Assembly: GCA_000727475.1 (NCBI GenBank)
Contig: KL647291.1
Location: 5,193,730-5,257,729, forward strand
Direction of reading: 5' to 3'
Origin: Sarcocystis neurona
Taxonomy: Eukaryota; Apicomplexa; Conoidasida; Eucoccidiorida; Sarcocystidae
Length of the DNA stretch: 64,000 bases
Below, piece after piece: positions 49,317-61,700 of this stretch; position 1 is the first letter of the stretch, and every line of letters begins with the position of its first letter. The translations under genes and the position numbers were made by a program. A model generated the notes under the pieces. The model was given only the letters and a program-made list of their open reading frames with translations. It was not told the DNA's origin and made no database searches.

Positions 49317-50173
49317 AAATCAACGTACTTCCTCAGCTTCCCTTGGAAATCCTGACGCGTGCGATGGAAAGCGTGCAGTGGTGCAAATGGTTAATGGAGC
49401 GCCCGTGCGGCTTACCGTTGCATGGTAGCAGATCTTCTGCACACGCTTTAACGCACAACGCTGATTTGGACCACCTCTATGGTGGAACTTCTGCTGCGCT
49501 TCAAGATCGCATATTGGTAGGTGTATATGCATGTGTATGCGCAGTCGTATACGTGTACACATATGTATGTATATACGTATATATATGTATATATATATAT
49601 ACGTAGGGCACGCCAAGATGTAAAGGTGTGCCTATGCACATGTATACATACTTACACGTATGACAACGGCCCCGCAGATATGCAGGCAGGCGTAAAAGGA
49701 GTATGCGAATGCGCAGAACTCCTCCCAGGCGGTACTTTGACAACCGGGGGACGGTGTCTTAAGTTGTTTACTTGCGCGGAACGATACTAGTAGCGGGCGG
49801 AAGAGGGTGTGGGAATACGCCACATCCAGGCGTACTGAGACATATATATATACATATATATATATGGATACACGCACACTTAATGGCTTGTATCTCGACA
49901 CACGTAATGCGTCTGTATGCATACATGCGTAAGCATAGACCGTTAAAATTTCTCGCGTGTGTGTTACATAACGTCTTGTCTTCGCTTGGTAGCCACTGGC
50001 ATCTGCAACTAAAAGGCACTTTTGAACTGGCGAGGCACGATTTCGTGTGAGGATTCGTACACGTCCACTGCCGGTCTTCCAGGAGATGCCTTCTCAAGCC
50101 GACTGCAGCTACGTACACCTCCCGACATATACTTGCCATCTACGGAAATGTCCTGGTTCAGCGGGAGGCCTAG
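49317..50173 (+). CDS. small four-exon candidate gene, function unknown
   Basis: Proposed exons: 49317-49516 (acceptor catgtctccag, donor gtaggt), 49686-49753, 49993-50046 (acceptor ttcgcttggtag, donor CGT|gtgagg) and 50083-50173 (acceptor cggtcttccag, TAG). All junctions match in phase (0, 2, 2). The product reads LPQLPLEILTRAMESVQWCK, WLMERPCGLPLHG, then RHWHLQLKGTFELARHDFV and LLKPTAATYTSRHILAIYG. The last intron would be only 36 nt, which is very short. The first exon must be preceded by another, as it enters in phase 1. I do not recognise the family. Confidence 0.33.
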
Positions 50174-51616
50174 GGTATGGTCTTGTGGCATTGTCCTAGC
50201 ATGTCGCATACAGCAAAGGGTGGAGATCAGGGCAGGTGTTGCTGTAGCTGCCACAAGTACACCAGCTGCTGCTGCTGGCTTGAGGCTGCCAGAAAAGTAC
50301 GCGAGAGCAGCCGAAAGCTAATGAGGTGTGTAGCAACAACCGCACGTGCGGCGGTATTACGCACAGCGGCCAGTGAATGAACGGCAGGAATCAATGGGCC
50401 TCGCGTTGCGCACAGATCACTCCTGGCTACAGTTCCTGATGATACGGCAGACCTCGCGGACATTTCTAGTATGGATACGTCGAGCCTATTGATCTGGCTG
50501 CTCAGGTCCGGTACTACGTATTAAGGTCTCACAGCGGTGCGAAGGACCTCAACGGCTACTGCTGCCGCAGTTCGTAGCAACAACGCACGAATTTGTTGCG
50601 GTCCTGCCATTCTGTTGCTCCCGTTATTCCGGCGGCTGCTGTGGGCGCGGCTGCTGGCGGAAGTTGCGTGCCGCTGTCGTTCGCTCCGACACTGCTGTCG
50701 CCGCTGCTGCTCGTAGCCGAGCCGCTGCCGGCACACTGCAGCTGCGCCACGGGCAGCGAACGGTTGCCGTTACTACGGGGTTTGATCAGCTGCTGCTGCT
50801 AGTCTGGCTGCTCCTGTATCTGTGTGTTCTGCTTCTGCTGTGTACTCTGTTGTTGCTGTTCACGTACGCACTGCTGCTGCTGCTGCGCCGCCGACTGTGG
50901 GTAGCAGCGCAGCCGACTGTTGCGCCTCCGTGTTGGGGCGACTACGCCCCCTCCCGAATCGAGCCGAGTGGACGAAGCGCTGCGGCAGTAACTTCTGCAA
51001 CCACCACCGAGACAGCAGTCGTGGAGGTCTTGAGGATCTTCAAATCTGCGCCTCCATTGACCAATCAAGTTCGTATTCATCCGCATTAGTGTGTGTGCAA
51101 CTACCAGCTAGTGCTCTTCCACTGCTGTGATCTTTCGGCACCCTTTCCTCCCTTTGTCTTCGACGCACTACGGAGCGGCGATCCATAGTAGCAAGGCGAG
51201 TGCAGTATGCTTTTCCTAAAGCCGCTTAGGTTCGTGTGCTTCTCCGGTTTGTTTGGTGGCGCAACCCGTTCAGTTCGGAATTATTTGTGCCAGTCTCTTC
51301 GTGAGGCTGCAATTTAAGTCTGCCGGCAGCTGCACATTTGATTGAGTCCTCCAGCTGCTCTTGGCTTTTCAGCTCTGAGCAGTTTTTTTGTTCGTGTGGA
51401 GCCTCACCGGTGTGCCCGTTGAGAGCCTCCGTGCAACCGTCCCACAGCTCCTTCTTCTGGACCGCGTGCTGGTGTATGCCGTCCCGCTGCCGCGGCACGT
51501 CCTCCTTTCGGTAACGGACGCAACTGCTGTTCAGAGGGAGTGCGGCTGTCGGCCACTGGTACTGGTGGTGATCGCTGCTACTGGTAACTGCTGGAAGTTG
51601 TTGCGAATGTGTCAGA
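50174..51616. other. undecided stretch, both strands open
   Basis: CTG-rich hydrophobic frames on plus (50664-51089) and Gln-rich frames on minus. At 51226-51600 both strands again read smoothly. It may contain 5' exons of the 51.6-53.5 kb frame, but I cannot define any. Confidence 0.3.
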
Positions 51617-53461
51617 ATGGGAGACAGAATAGCTGATGACCACCAGCGTGCAGAAAACGAGTATTTAGGGAGCCAACTGACACAGTCGCAGCAGCCGCCG
51701 CTGCACCAAACTGCAACAGACTTCGCAAAGTACGACGACCGACAGACTGCAGTTCCGAACCTGCACCGGAACGACAGCTGCAGCATACCTGAGCAGGTGT
51801 CAGGAGAAATTCTGGCAATTTCTGCTTCCGCAACGACTTTGGCAGCAGCTGCCACGACTATGCGTGCCGTAACTCCAAGCTCTTCCTTACCTCAAAGACA
51901 TCTTCCCGCGCTTGGAGTAGACGCCGCTGCTCCGGCTGCGCAGGGGACAGTAGGGAAGGCGCAAACTTCTTTCAATCCTGCAACGTCCGCGCCGGACTTT
52001 ACCATCCCTACGATCGTCGTCATACCCGACAAAGGCACGGCCCTGCCTCCTGCAGCAGCCACCAGTTCTACAACAGTCACAACTGTCGCGAATCTTGAAG
52101 TGCCGCCGCCAGCTACGCCCGAGCTGCTACAAGGAACTGCGCGAGAAGTGGGCTGCGGCAGCAGTAGGAGCGTAGTATTTGACGAGTTCGAGGGAGAGGT
52201 GGCGGCTGAATCGGCTGTAGATGGCTGTGTTGGTTCCGTGGCAAGAGATGTGATACACTTCTTCTTCTCTGGAGGAGGTGTCGTGGCTGCTTGTGCTAGC
52301 GATGCTCTGGAAACAGGCGCAGCAAGCTGCCAAGCAGGCTGCTCTGCCGGTCCAGCGACTGCAGCAGACGGTTGTCAAGACGGTATTGATGAGGTTAGCG
52401 GCAACTGCAAAGATGACGTTGTCGTTTATGCTGCAGATTTAAACGGGGAGCTCGGCGCATGTGGGCCCACTGTCAATAATTGTTGGACAGCAAGCTTTGC
52501 TTGCATCAACAGCGCCAGCACCATCCTGGCAGATTCCACCTCGTGCAGCAGCAACAACTCCTCTGAGGCCACTGCACGTGACGCCTCTCCTCTGGAAAGA
52601 CCTATCTGTGAAGATGCGGGTGCAGAGGCTAGAGAGGTGCTACCCTCTAGCTCAGGTGCTGCTTCAGCAGCCGATCAGAATGCGTTAATTGATGAAGAAG
52701 TTGTTGCTTACTGTGCCAAGCAGTTGTACACAAAACTGAGCAGCTGCTGCTCTGAAGACGTTTTCTCGACACGCAACACGGACAACACCACACAGGACTC
52801 AGTAACAAAACGAGCATGGCACTGGATGAAAAGCGACACCTGCGCGCCATCCCGTTGTGCAAGCACGCCTACAGTGCACAGTAGCCAAGTCCCAAACGAT
52901 GCCGACGTCGCAACAAACCCAACAGAAGCAGCTGCAGCAGCAGGTGCTCACAAAAACTGCAAAGGTGGAAGGTTCGCTGCTAGCGTTCAGAGTTACGTGT
53001 GGCCAAAGATGCCGACCTTTACCTGCTCCAGTGACCTTTTTACTGCTCAGCGCTACAGCAGCACGAGCGAAGTGCTCGCAGGAACGTCAAGAGAAGAAGA
53101 ACACCCAGAAGACAGTTCAGTATCGTGCGGCTTTTCAGCATGTGAAATGAAGCTTTTTAGCAGAGACGACGTGAACAGCAAGGACAGCGGCACCAGCAGC
53201 ACCACGGAGGGAACGGCACTGCTTTGCTGCCTCGGTGGCACCTGGAAGCATAGGGCTGCAGCAGGCCCAGCAACAGCCTGGTTGGAGAGCACGCGAAAAC
53301 ACATGCTGTCGGCGGTTACGGCAGTGAGTCAGCTGGGAGGGTGTTACATTGACTCCCATCACATCAGCAGCAAAAGCATTACCCGTATGTCGCAAAAAAC
53401 AGAGAAGGGATGCGCTGTGTGCCGTGGACTGGATTTTGCTGACGTGCCGCTGCTCTCGTGA
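51617..53461 (+). CDS. 614-residue orphan protein, Ala/Ser/Thr/Cys-rich
   Basis: ATG at 51617, directly after an acceptor-like gcgaatgtgtcag, and open to TGA at 53459-53461. The composition is Ala/Ser/Thr-rich with about 30 scattered Cys. Structured pieces are DEEVVAYCAKQLYTKLSSCC and KRAWHWMKSDTCAPSRC, and it ends KGCAVCRGLDFADVPLLS. No signal peptide or membrane span. It lacks the CAG-type runs of the 20-47 kb genes. The opposite strand is not open over this length, which supports coding. The start may be an internal exon start if the AG at 51614-51615 is used. Family not recognised; possibly lineage-specific. Confidence 0.5.
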   Translation: MGDRIADDHQRAENEYLGSQLTQSQQPPLHQTATDFAKYDDRQTAVPNLHRNDSCSIPEQVSGEILAISASATTLAAAATTMRAVTPSSSLPQRHLPALGVDAAAPAAQGTVGKAQTSFNPATSAPDFTIPTIVVIPDKGTALPPAAATSSTTVTTVANLEVPPPATPELLQGTAREVGCGSSRSVVFDEFEGEVAAESAVDGCVGSVARDVIHFFFSGGGVVAACASDALETGAASCQAGCSAGPATAADGCQDGIDEVSGNCKDDVVVYAADLNGELGACGPTVNNCWTASFACINSASTILADSTSCSSNNSSEATARDASPLERPICEDAGAEAREVLPSSSGAASAADQNALIDEEVVAYCAKQLYTKLSSCCSEDVFSTRNTDNTTQDSVTKRAWHWMKSDTCAPSRCASTPTVHSSQVPNDADVATNPTEAAAAAGAHKNCKGGRFAASVQSYVWPKMPTFTCSSDLFTAQRYSSTSEVLAGTSREEEHPEDSSVSCGFSACEMKLFSRDDVNSKDSGTSSTTEGTALLCCLGGTWKHRAAAGPATAWLESTRKHMLSAVTAVSQLGGCYIDSHHISSKSITRMSQKTEKGCAVCRGLDFADVPLLS

Positions 53462-53492
53462 TCCCTTAGAAGCACATCCTCAGTCTTCAACA

Positions 53493-53702
53493 ATGAAACA
53501 CATTCTGCCTCTCTTCTGGACATCTTTTTGTGTCTGTACCGCTAGTGGACAGGAGCTATCATCTGTCTCATCTTGTCTAAATACGTCGACGCGGAAGAAC
53601 GGCGGACGCCGAGATATTCGGGCCTCCTCTAGGACATGTGGATGTCCAGAGTTTTATTGTCGGACGCACTACACAGGCACTTGTGATTGCACAATAAAGT
53701 AA
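53493..53702 (+). CDS. possible small secreted cysteine-rich protein
   Basis: A 69-codon frame starts at an ATG with A at -3 (caacaATGa). It begins with a signal-peptide-like leader, MKHILPLFWTSFCVCTASGQ. The mature part has seven Cys, including TCGCPEFYC and GTCDCTIK. An AATAAA overlaps its end (cacaataaagtaa). It starts only 31 bp after the stop of the 614-codon frame, so it is either a separate compact gene, the downstream part of one transcript or a chance frame. I know no family match. Confidence 0.33.
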   Translation: MKHILPLFWTSFCVCTASGQELSSVSSCLNTSTRKNGGRRDIRASSRTCGCPEFYCRTHYTGTCDCTIK

Positions 53703-55240
53703 GTTTAATTGCGCGCCCTTCGCGACTCTATGTTTGATTGGCCACATGGCAGGTCCTGACTACGTTTGTACATCCTGTGTGGCTTACGCAGGGCACTTCG
53801 CCTGTTTGTGGGACATTTGTGGTCGGTTAGCTTTAACAATCTAGGTGCAACCAGATCGAAATGAGCGTCTTTGTGAGCTCCGTTACCAGTGATGGATGCA
53901 CCCCCGTGCACACAAGAGTGGAAAGCAGTCGTCTGAGTGGTGCTTACTACTTCTGGACCCTGCGCCTGGCGTTGTCGCGCTCACAGGAACCTCCCACATT
54001 CCGGGTAGGCATACCGCTACCTGAATATTTAAACGTACATCTGCCCATGTTCAGCATTACTTACACTAATTCGCGTATCGGCAAACGTACATTTATAATT
54101 GTGTGTAGGTGCGTAAGGGGATGTGCACACATGTACACAAGTAGGTATATGCACGTAATGAGTACCTATACGGAAGCATATGTGGTGCGCGCTTACATTG
54201 TACGTATGTCCACGAACGCAGGTTGACAGTCATGAGGCTCTTCGGAACTGATGCTGCACAGACGAGACACTCACGTATATTTTTATGCGAGCAACTCACT
54301 TTCACGTCCTCTATCATGACCTATGTATATATATATATATGTATGCACGTGGTTGTAGTTGCACGATGAACGGCGAGGGTAGAAGACTTAAAGTTTTTGT
54401 TATTTGTATTACCACTCATGCAGCTAAGTTCTCTCGCAAGGAAAAGGTGCATGACTTGGATAGTTGTGGTACCTTGCGGCAGTGCCCCAATTAGAGTTGC
54501 TGCGTGACTGTGGACACTTGGGCCCTGCTGCCTTGTCACGTTCTTTTACATTTCGCCTATATATCAGGCGCGTCGAATTGATCTTCCGCTTAATGACCGC
54601 TGTTGTAAGCACCGCTTGCTGTGCACCCTGGCAGCCTGTGATCCTTGCTGCTGCTGCCGTTTCGACTGCTCCACGTCGCAGAATAGCGACCGTCATCACC
54701 AGGCAGTGTGACTTATCAACAGTTCTAATTCCCACTGCATAAAACAGCAGCCCGCTGCTCTGTCCCACCCTTTCACGTATAAAAATATACTGTCCTCTGT
54801 TCTTTGGTACCCGCTGCTGTTGCCTCCTGGGCTGCTGTACACAAATACGGCAATAAACGGAGGAGATGGACGGTATGTGACACACACGTAGTGTACACAT
54901 ATCATTACACGCATAGTTGTACACTACACGCATTCATGTGCACAAACCTAAAAACAACTACACAGGTGTACACATGTAGAAATAGATGTGGACGCGGTGG
55001 GCAGTAAATGGATGCAGGCAGAAGCTCCATCAGCGAGCGCACCAACCAAGGTCGTCTGAACAAACGGATACACCGAAGAATTTTACGTGGTACGAACAAT
55101 GACTCTGCAGCCAGTGCATAAAACAAAACAGCCAAAGCTTTTCGAGACACGCTGCGTGTGTCACGTCCGGGATGCACGCACGCGACACCGCTCTCTCTCG
55201 CATATGTATATATGTGTATATATATATATATATACATACA
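53703..55240. other. non-coding stretch
   Basis: A short (TA)n near 54325 and (TATATA)(CATA) repeats at 55200-55260. Frames under 170 codons occur on both strands without support. Confidence 0.45.
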
Positions 55241-55264
55241 TACATACACACACACACACATCTA

Positions 55265-55896
55265 CTTGTAAAACATTTACAGTGCTGCGAAAGACCAAAT
55301 ACAGCGGGTGGGCCCTGTCTTCATATCTTGACGGTCCTTGTCACATGGCTTGGGCTACAGATGTGCTGCGGCCTTTCAGGCGTACACGGCGGCGTGTGGG
55401 GAGACACAACCTTAGCTTTTCTTTTGCGTTATGTCTGTACACAAAAACGTTGACACGTTCACCTTCTTGGCAGCCGTGCCCTGTCGGTGCACCTTTCTTT
55501 GACTTCGTGTTATATCATGTGCGTGATTCAACGGAGTGCGTGGTGAATACACAGAAGCGCAAATATAGAAAAAGAAGCTGCGTACTATCAGCCAGCATCT
55601 ACGTTTGCGTCTTAATGAGGAGGCAGTTTTTCCTTACACGTCTTGGTGAGGTCACCTAGATGTGTACGGGCATATTTCCAGAGTCAGAGCTCGACGACCG
55701 ACATCGTTGGAGACAATTTTGGCTTCACTTAGATGAGCCCGACGAAGGTAAAACAGATATATTATTCAGGCTCCCCGTGTCGAACCCGTTATCTGCGTTG
55801 TCAGCGGAATTTATTCGAGAGGACCGACAGGAACTGGTGTCCAGTGTAACTGGCTATACACTGGCGTGTGTCGTGCAGCCCACCCGAAAGACGTAA
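55265..55896 (+). CDS. weak two-exon candidate, function unknown
   Basis: Plus-strand frame from about 55265 to 55645, then 55682-55896 (acceptor gggcatatttccag, TAA). The second part reads DDRHRWRQFWLHLDEPDEGK and LFRLPVSNPLSALSAEFIRE. The two parts join in phase 1/1 only if a 36-nt intron (gtgagg...ttccag) is removed. The family is not recognised. Confidence 0.27.
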
Positions 55897-56949
55897 AGCT
55901 ATAACTGTATCAAGGAAACAGAGACGACTGCTTCGTTCGTCTGAGCGTGTATCTGTCTCGCATGTAGTAGGCCACTCACCTACGCTTCTGCATATCTGGA
56001 CGCATTACTTGGCAACGCTACCGCCTCTCCACTCGTTAAAGCGTAGGAAGCCTCACACGTGACAGGCGGCAAGATATATGCTGACACAGAGGCTAACACG
56101 GGCAGAAACAGATTTGAGGCGTAGATGTAGTGAGAAGATTCAAAACGTCCACGAGAAAGCCTCCAGCTGGACAGCGGCGGAAGCGCGTAAAGTGCGGTAA
56201 ACTAGTCGTACGTGCTACTATGCCTACGGTGTAGAAGAGACGTTTCGTTGCCCTTTACTTGTTAAGGAACAGGTCTACGTAACGCGACTGCCTGTGTTGG
56301 TGTTCTCTACAAGGCAGAGTGACCGCGTACAGACACGCGCACGTTTACTGGATTCCATTATGCGCGTGCATACGTCATACGTCTGTGTGCACCTGTGTAG
56401 ATCGGACCCATCCGCTGCCTCTGGTCGATCCTTCGACCGTAAAAAATAACTAGCCCTAGTGGCTCGCGCCGCAGGTGCCGACTCAGAAGGGACAGAAACA
56501 TGGTCTTCGAAGTAGCATACCTGTCGAGCACACACAAAAGTCTCTTTTTTGTATACGGGTACTTTTATAAACGAGTCAATACAGTACACAAATCCTCCAC
56601 GCACAGAAGTCTTCCTGTGACACATATTTTATGAATATATATATATATGTGTACGTATCTGTGACACGCACCGATGCCTGACACAGTGGAAGTCCAGAGT
56701 GGCACACAGCAGCAGGTGCTGCATATATGAAACGGCGAGTTTTTCGACCGGCACGTGTCTACGTGTGAACGCACACGTACGTACACAGACCTACACACCT
56801 CTCAATCAAGCCTACCTCCACGTCTCTCGATCAAGGATACAGGTAGACTTGTGTATCTCTCAGATTCTGACAACGTCCTTCGTATATCGAAGCAGGTCTG
56901 CCCCTGGGTGCACACACCTAACACTCGCCACAGACGTATCTATGTCTAC

Positions 56950-57582
56950 GTACACACAGGGTGTGAACCGGCGCGCCGTATTCTGCACGGCAGCTCCATC
57001 ACAGAAAGGGCATTTGGATTCTTGTTCGACATGCGCAGAGCCTTTTCCCGGCTAGGCGTCACAAAGTTGCGTCTCTTTCCAGCCAGACACGCCGACGTGT
57101 CACGCAGTAAATTTCGTCTGCTTTTCTGCTCCCTTTCTCTCTCGCTCTCTGTCTCTTCGTATTCTTCGTCCTCTTCCCTCCGCGTTCTTCTCTCTTCCAC
57201 TCCGTCTTTCTCGTCTTTTGTATCCTTTTCCTTTATCTTCCTAATTCACCTTCTTCTCCTCCCCTCCGTCTTCTTCTTATTCTTCATCTTCTCCGTCTTC
57301 TTGCTTTTCGTCTAACTCACAACCTGCACAGAAGAATTTTGCACGATGCCTCGGCACTATCCTTCGTCTTCTGACTCCCCAGATCCTTTTTTGACCACAC
57401 TACCGTCGTCCCTTGAAAGCGTCTGTTAGCGTTTGGAAGAGGCCGCCGCCTAGCGACTGAGACATTCCGCAGTAAACGAAGAACAACAAAGGAAACAGTT
57501 CATTGTAAAGGCACACCGTAGGGACGATTTTTTTTTCGTTGCCTTCATATATTCGTGCAGCTCTACGTATAGACGCAAGCAA
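56950..57582 (-). CDS. candidate exons of an unidentified minus-strand gene
   Basis: 57582-57402 encodes KIVPTVCLYNELFPLLFFVY followed by SQSLGGGLFQTLTDAFKG before a possible gtagtg donor. 57200-56946 encodes a charged Glu/Arg tract then NFVTPSREKALRMSNKNP and NALSVMELPCRIRR. The purine-rich minus strand between them gives more charged frames. I could not join the two, and the plus strand is also open at 56.8-57.3 kb. Confidence 0.27.
57122..57312. other. 190-bp polypyrimidine tract (plus strand)
   Basis: Almost purine-free on the plus strand (ctttctctctcgctctctgt and similar). It could be low-complexity coding for Glu/Lys/Arg on the minus strand, or a long acceptor-like or triplex-prone tract. 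Confidence 0.8.
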
Positions 57583-57660
57583 GTAGACACGTAATACCTC
57601 TCTCGCTCAAAACATATATATATACATATGTATATATACGCATCCGTATAGTAATATGTA

Positions 57661-57680
57661 CATATATATATATATATATG
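57661..57680. repeat. (TA)n microsatellite
   Basis: Alternating TA within a larger TACATA/GTATAT-rich area, 57614-57750. Confidence 0.85.
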
Positions 57681-58742
57681 TACACATATAGGCATATAAG
57701 CATACAGCGGTGACGACTGTTACATACATATATATATACACATATACTTATACTGGACAGAAAGGAAAACAAGTATACGGAAGAGCTGTCTCCCACCAAT
57801 ATACCGAAGTGTGTTCATCACGTGGGTAGGTCGGCAAATCCCCATCAGCTGCATGACGTTACTTAAACAAGCGCGTCTCGTCCGACTACGTAAAAAGTTT
57901 CCCCATCCATCTATGTTTTTGCTGAAGCCTATATGCGTGGAGTTTGAACTGTGCAAGTGTAGAGACGCGTGGTAGGCACACGTATATGCACAAGTGGACA
58001 CACCCCACAAACAACCCCACAAACACGTATGTGTGCATACACCTGCGTCTACGCAGGTATATATATAAATATGTTTATATCTGCACGTTTGCATTCTGAT
58101 CAGTATGGGACAACTACGCGCAACCTTAGCGTCTTTGCAGATACATATACACATATGTGGACGCATGGATTGAGAAACCTATTAGCACCTCATCAATGTA
58201 TATACATATACATATATATATGTGTACGTACGCATTTAATCAGTACGGCAAGACCTAGATGCATATCCTCGTGCGGCTGGGGTGTGTTCTGTGCAGTTGC
58301 GCAGAAGAGAGCTGTACGGTCAGAAACGCTTCCCATGTTTGTTTGTGACACGTTTCCGCGAAGTACGACGATACATTACGCTGTGAAGCCGTAGAAAAGT
58401 TCAGGAGAGCTGCTGCCACAACTACAGTAGTGTGGGGTCCAACAAGGAAGTGGAAAAGCACTACCCGCGCGGAGGGACGTCGCGGTAGAGACTCGCTCCC
58501 ACTGCAGGGAGGGATAGAGAAAAAAGAATAGAGAGCGAGGAAATAGAGGAAGGACGAACAGCGACGAAGCAGAGGAAGGACGAGTTCCCAAACGGCAGCG
58601 AGGAATACAAGTGAAGAAGCGGACAGAGACGAGATGCCAGCAAAACAGGGAATAACGGTGGAAGCGCAGAGGAAGTGGCACTGACGAAGGAAGGAGAAAA
58701 AGGAGGAATTGCCGCTGGAAAGAAGCGGGAAAACAGACGAGG

Positions 58743-61700
58743 CTAATGGAGAAGGAGCTGATGGGAAAAAAAAGAAACGGGCGCAGCAGCAACACGTAGA
58801 AAAGGCGCGGCAACAAAGCGAAAGGGGAACCCTGTGCAGCGCGAAGCTCTTGTATGAACAACTCCCTGACAAAATGGAGCAGCGTCGAAGCCAATGAAAG
58901 ACGCAGCGATATTACTAGACACTGCGCCGCTCCACGTCCCCCACCTGAGCATCGGCTTGCTTGGCTGCTGCTTCGGCTTCAGCTCGCATTCCGAAATGAG
59001 AGTACCACAGATACTGCTGTCCGGGCTCCTTCAGCTTTGGGACAAATTTGGCTGCGGGAAGGAGAAACACAAGGTCACGTGCGCAGTCCATCCTGCGTAC
59101 GGACCGACGCATATAGACAAGTATGTATACACCTGGATTTGTGGTATGGTCCCTGCGAGAAACTCTGTACTCCTGCGTGCACACAAGCACGCCGAAGCGT
59201 CTCGCTCTCTCTCTCTGTCGTGCTCTTTCAGACTGGCTTCTCAGCAGTAACACCGCCTGCCCAGCAAACGTGGCGGTAGGAAAACGAGATAATAGCGGCC
59301 GCCGACGCACGCGGCTGAAAATCATTTGCGGCGGTGCGTGATGCAGCAGACACAAGACAGGCAGAGAGCGAATAACGGTGCAAGCGTCTCTGCTTCACCC
59401 GGACAGAGTAAGCCAGAATTATTCCACGGGCACCGCACAGGGGAGAAAAGAGGCTGAGCAAAAGAAAGTTGCTGGCTGCTGCCACAGCCGTGACGAGCGA
59501 ACTGCTCAACCCTGCCTGCGCAAGTCGCACTGGCGGGAGGGCTGCTGCCACGGCGTCAGATTTCTTCACTTTTTTTGAGACGCAGATCCACCAATCTTTT
59601 GCCGGCAGTGTGGACAGACCAGACGACGGCTCGCCAGAGGACTGGGCACGAAGTCTCGGCAAGGACAGAAAGAAAGACGCAGAGAATAGTCCGCAGACTT
59701 GTCCAGGGGGACGCACATCCACGTCTATAGAATCTGACACGCGCACAGGTGTGGACACACGCCGACAGAAACGCACAGCTGAAAACGCACGTTGGTATAT
59801 TCGTAAAGTTCTGTCTACCTAGACACCGACGGGCAAAGAAACACTTGCCCACGCATATGCGTATATATGCACGTACACATGTGCGTATACGTGTTGACAA
59901 ACGTAGTTGTATCTGTAGATTCCGGTATTTGTGACTGCCGCCACAGCACCCTGGTGCGACGTACAGGCGTCGTGAACACACACCAACCAGCCCTGAGTCG
60001 GCGGGTGCACCGTTTGCTCGCAGAAGAGCCTGCGTAGGTAGGCAGACGGAGTAGCTGCTGAAGCGCATCTTTACATATCTCTCTGCAGCACTGCCTATCT
60101 ACGCCTACTATAGACACACCCGGCCAAACACACTCAAAGCATACACGTGTGAGCGAAGTTTAAACATGGAGATTAGGGGCAGGTGAATACCCACGCGCTG
60201 TAAGCGCGCGTGTGACGCACGTACGCATGAGGAGGACCGCGTCACCCCCACCCCAGCACACGCTGCGACTGATCCCTATCTATCCGTCTCTCGCTCTATC
60301 AATCTATCTGTAAACATACAAGTATATATACAAGTGTGTACAGACATGTGTGCAGGGGACTGCCACGTGCATTAGTAGATGGTTGTACGCGGTCCTTTAT
60401 CGTCGTTTCTCCGCATCAACGTAGTGACACGTGAACAGACACAAAACTCCAGCGGGCGCGTCCCAACTCAAGGACGTCGGCGACTTCTCACTCGACACGA
60501 CTGCGGCACGCGCGATGGCACGTCCCGCAGTCGACAGCTGCAGAATTTCCGTGTACCTGCAGATATCCACACCTGGTTTTTGTCTGTCTGCGTATATACG
60601 AAGAAGCACTGCCAGGCTGACGGCCCCTACCGGCGAGAGCTGGCGCGTCGTTCCTCACGCAGGCAGTGATGAAGGGCTCGTAGCCGACAGGGGAAGTTTT
60701 CGCATTCGCAAGAGCCAACAGTGCGTCAAAGTGTTGCCTGACCAGTGGACACAGCGCACAGAGAGACGCTTCGAGTCTCAGCGTTGCACACAAAGCCGGC
60801 TGCGCATCTTTTTTATGGATCCGTCCTATGCTTCGGTGACGCCGCTCAGGAAAAGAAGCGCTGCACGCCTGCTGTGAAGAAGTTGCAGAGATCCAGTGCA
60901 AAGAGAGCGCTCTTACTAGATTGCCTACGCTCATGTGGAGATAGACGTAAAGACTGCTCACACCGTCATACATAACCCTGTAGGACTCAGCCAGATCACA
61001 TACGCATATATACATATATATATAGATATATATATATCAATAGACTTCTCAAATACATCCGTACACACACACACACACGTACACATGCACATACACATAT
61101 ATATACATATGCACATCCATTGATATATATATATATATATGTACGCCTACATACATATATATATATATATAGTAGCCACACACATATCTAAGTAACACTG
61201 CGAAGATACGAATACAGACAGCAACTTGACGCAGGTGCTGGTGTTCCGGCAGCGCCGCACCACCCGGCGGTTTGTGACGCCCCCCATGAAACGTCTCAAG
61301 AGGAAGAAGCGGAAAAGGGTGGACAAGAAACACGAAAAGACAGGAAGAGAAGGAGGAGAAGCGGAAGGGAACGCGTGAGAGGAGAAGAGAAGAAGAAGAC
61401 GGCGCCGATCGCAAAAGGAGACGGAGATGCAGAGAAGCAGCCGCGACGAAACAGTAAGTCACAGTCGTTGTCGAACAGTGCAGCCAAGAGGACTCTGACA
61501 TATCGTGCCTTTCTGCACCTTCCTCTAGAGACACGAGCGACGCCTGCAAAGAAGAAGAGGCGGATGAGGATGCAGCAAACACCCGCGCGACCGATATACA
61601 GACGAAGGTCAGCTGCGCTGGCTGCTGCCATTGCTGTTTACCCATCTGCTAACGCGTCGATCTTGCAACGCCAGTAGCGGGCCTCGGGAATGTTGAAAAT

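Noticed and set aside
49317..49516. WLMERPCGLPLHG as a hint of a Gpi1/PIG-Q domain
   Set aside because: The following residues are not hydrophobic and the Gpi1 membrane helices and later motifs are absent.
58255..58894. Long hydrophobic Phe/Leu/Pro-rich minus-strand frame that suggested a membrane protein
   Set aside because: It is the translation of a pyrimidine-rich strand; the apparent hydrophobicity follows from CTT/TTC content. Only the 58865-58743 piece was kept, in another frame, on splice grounds.
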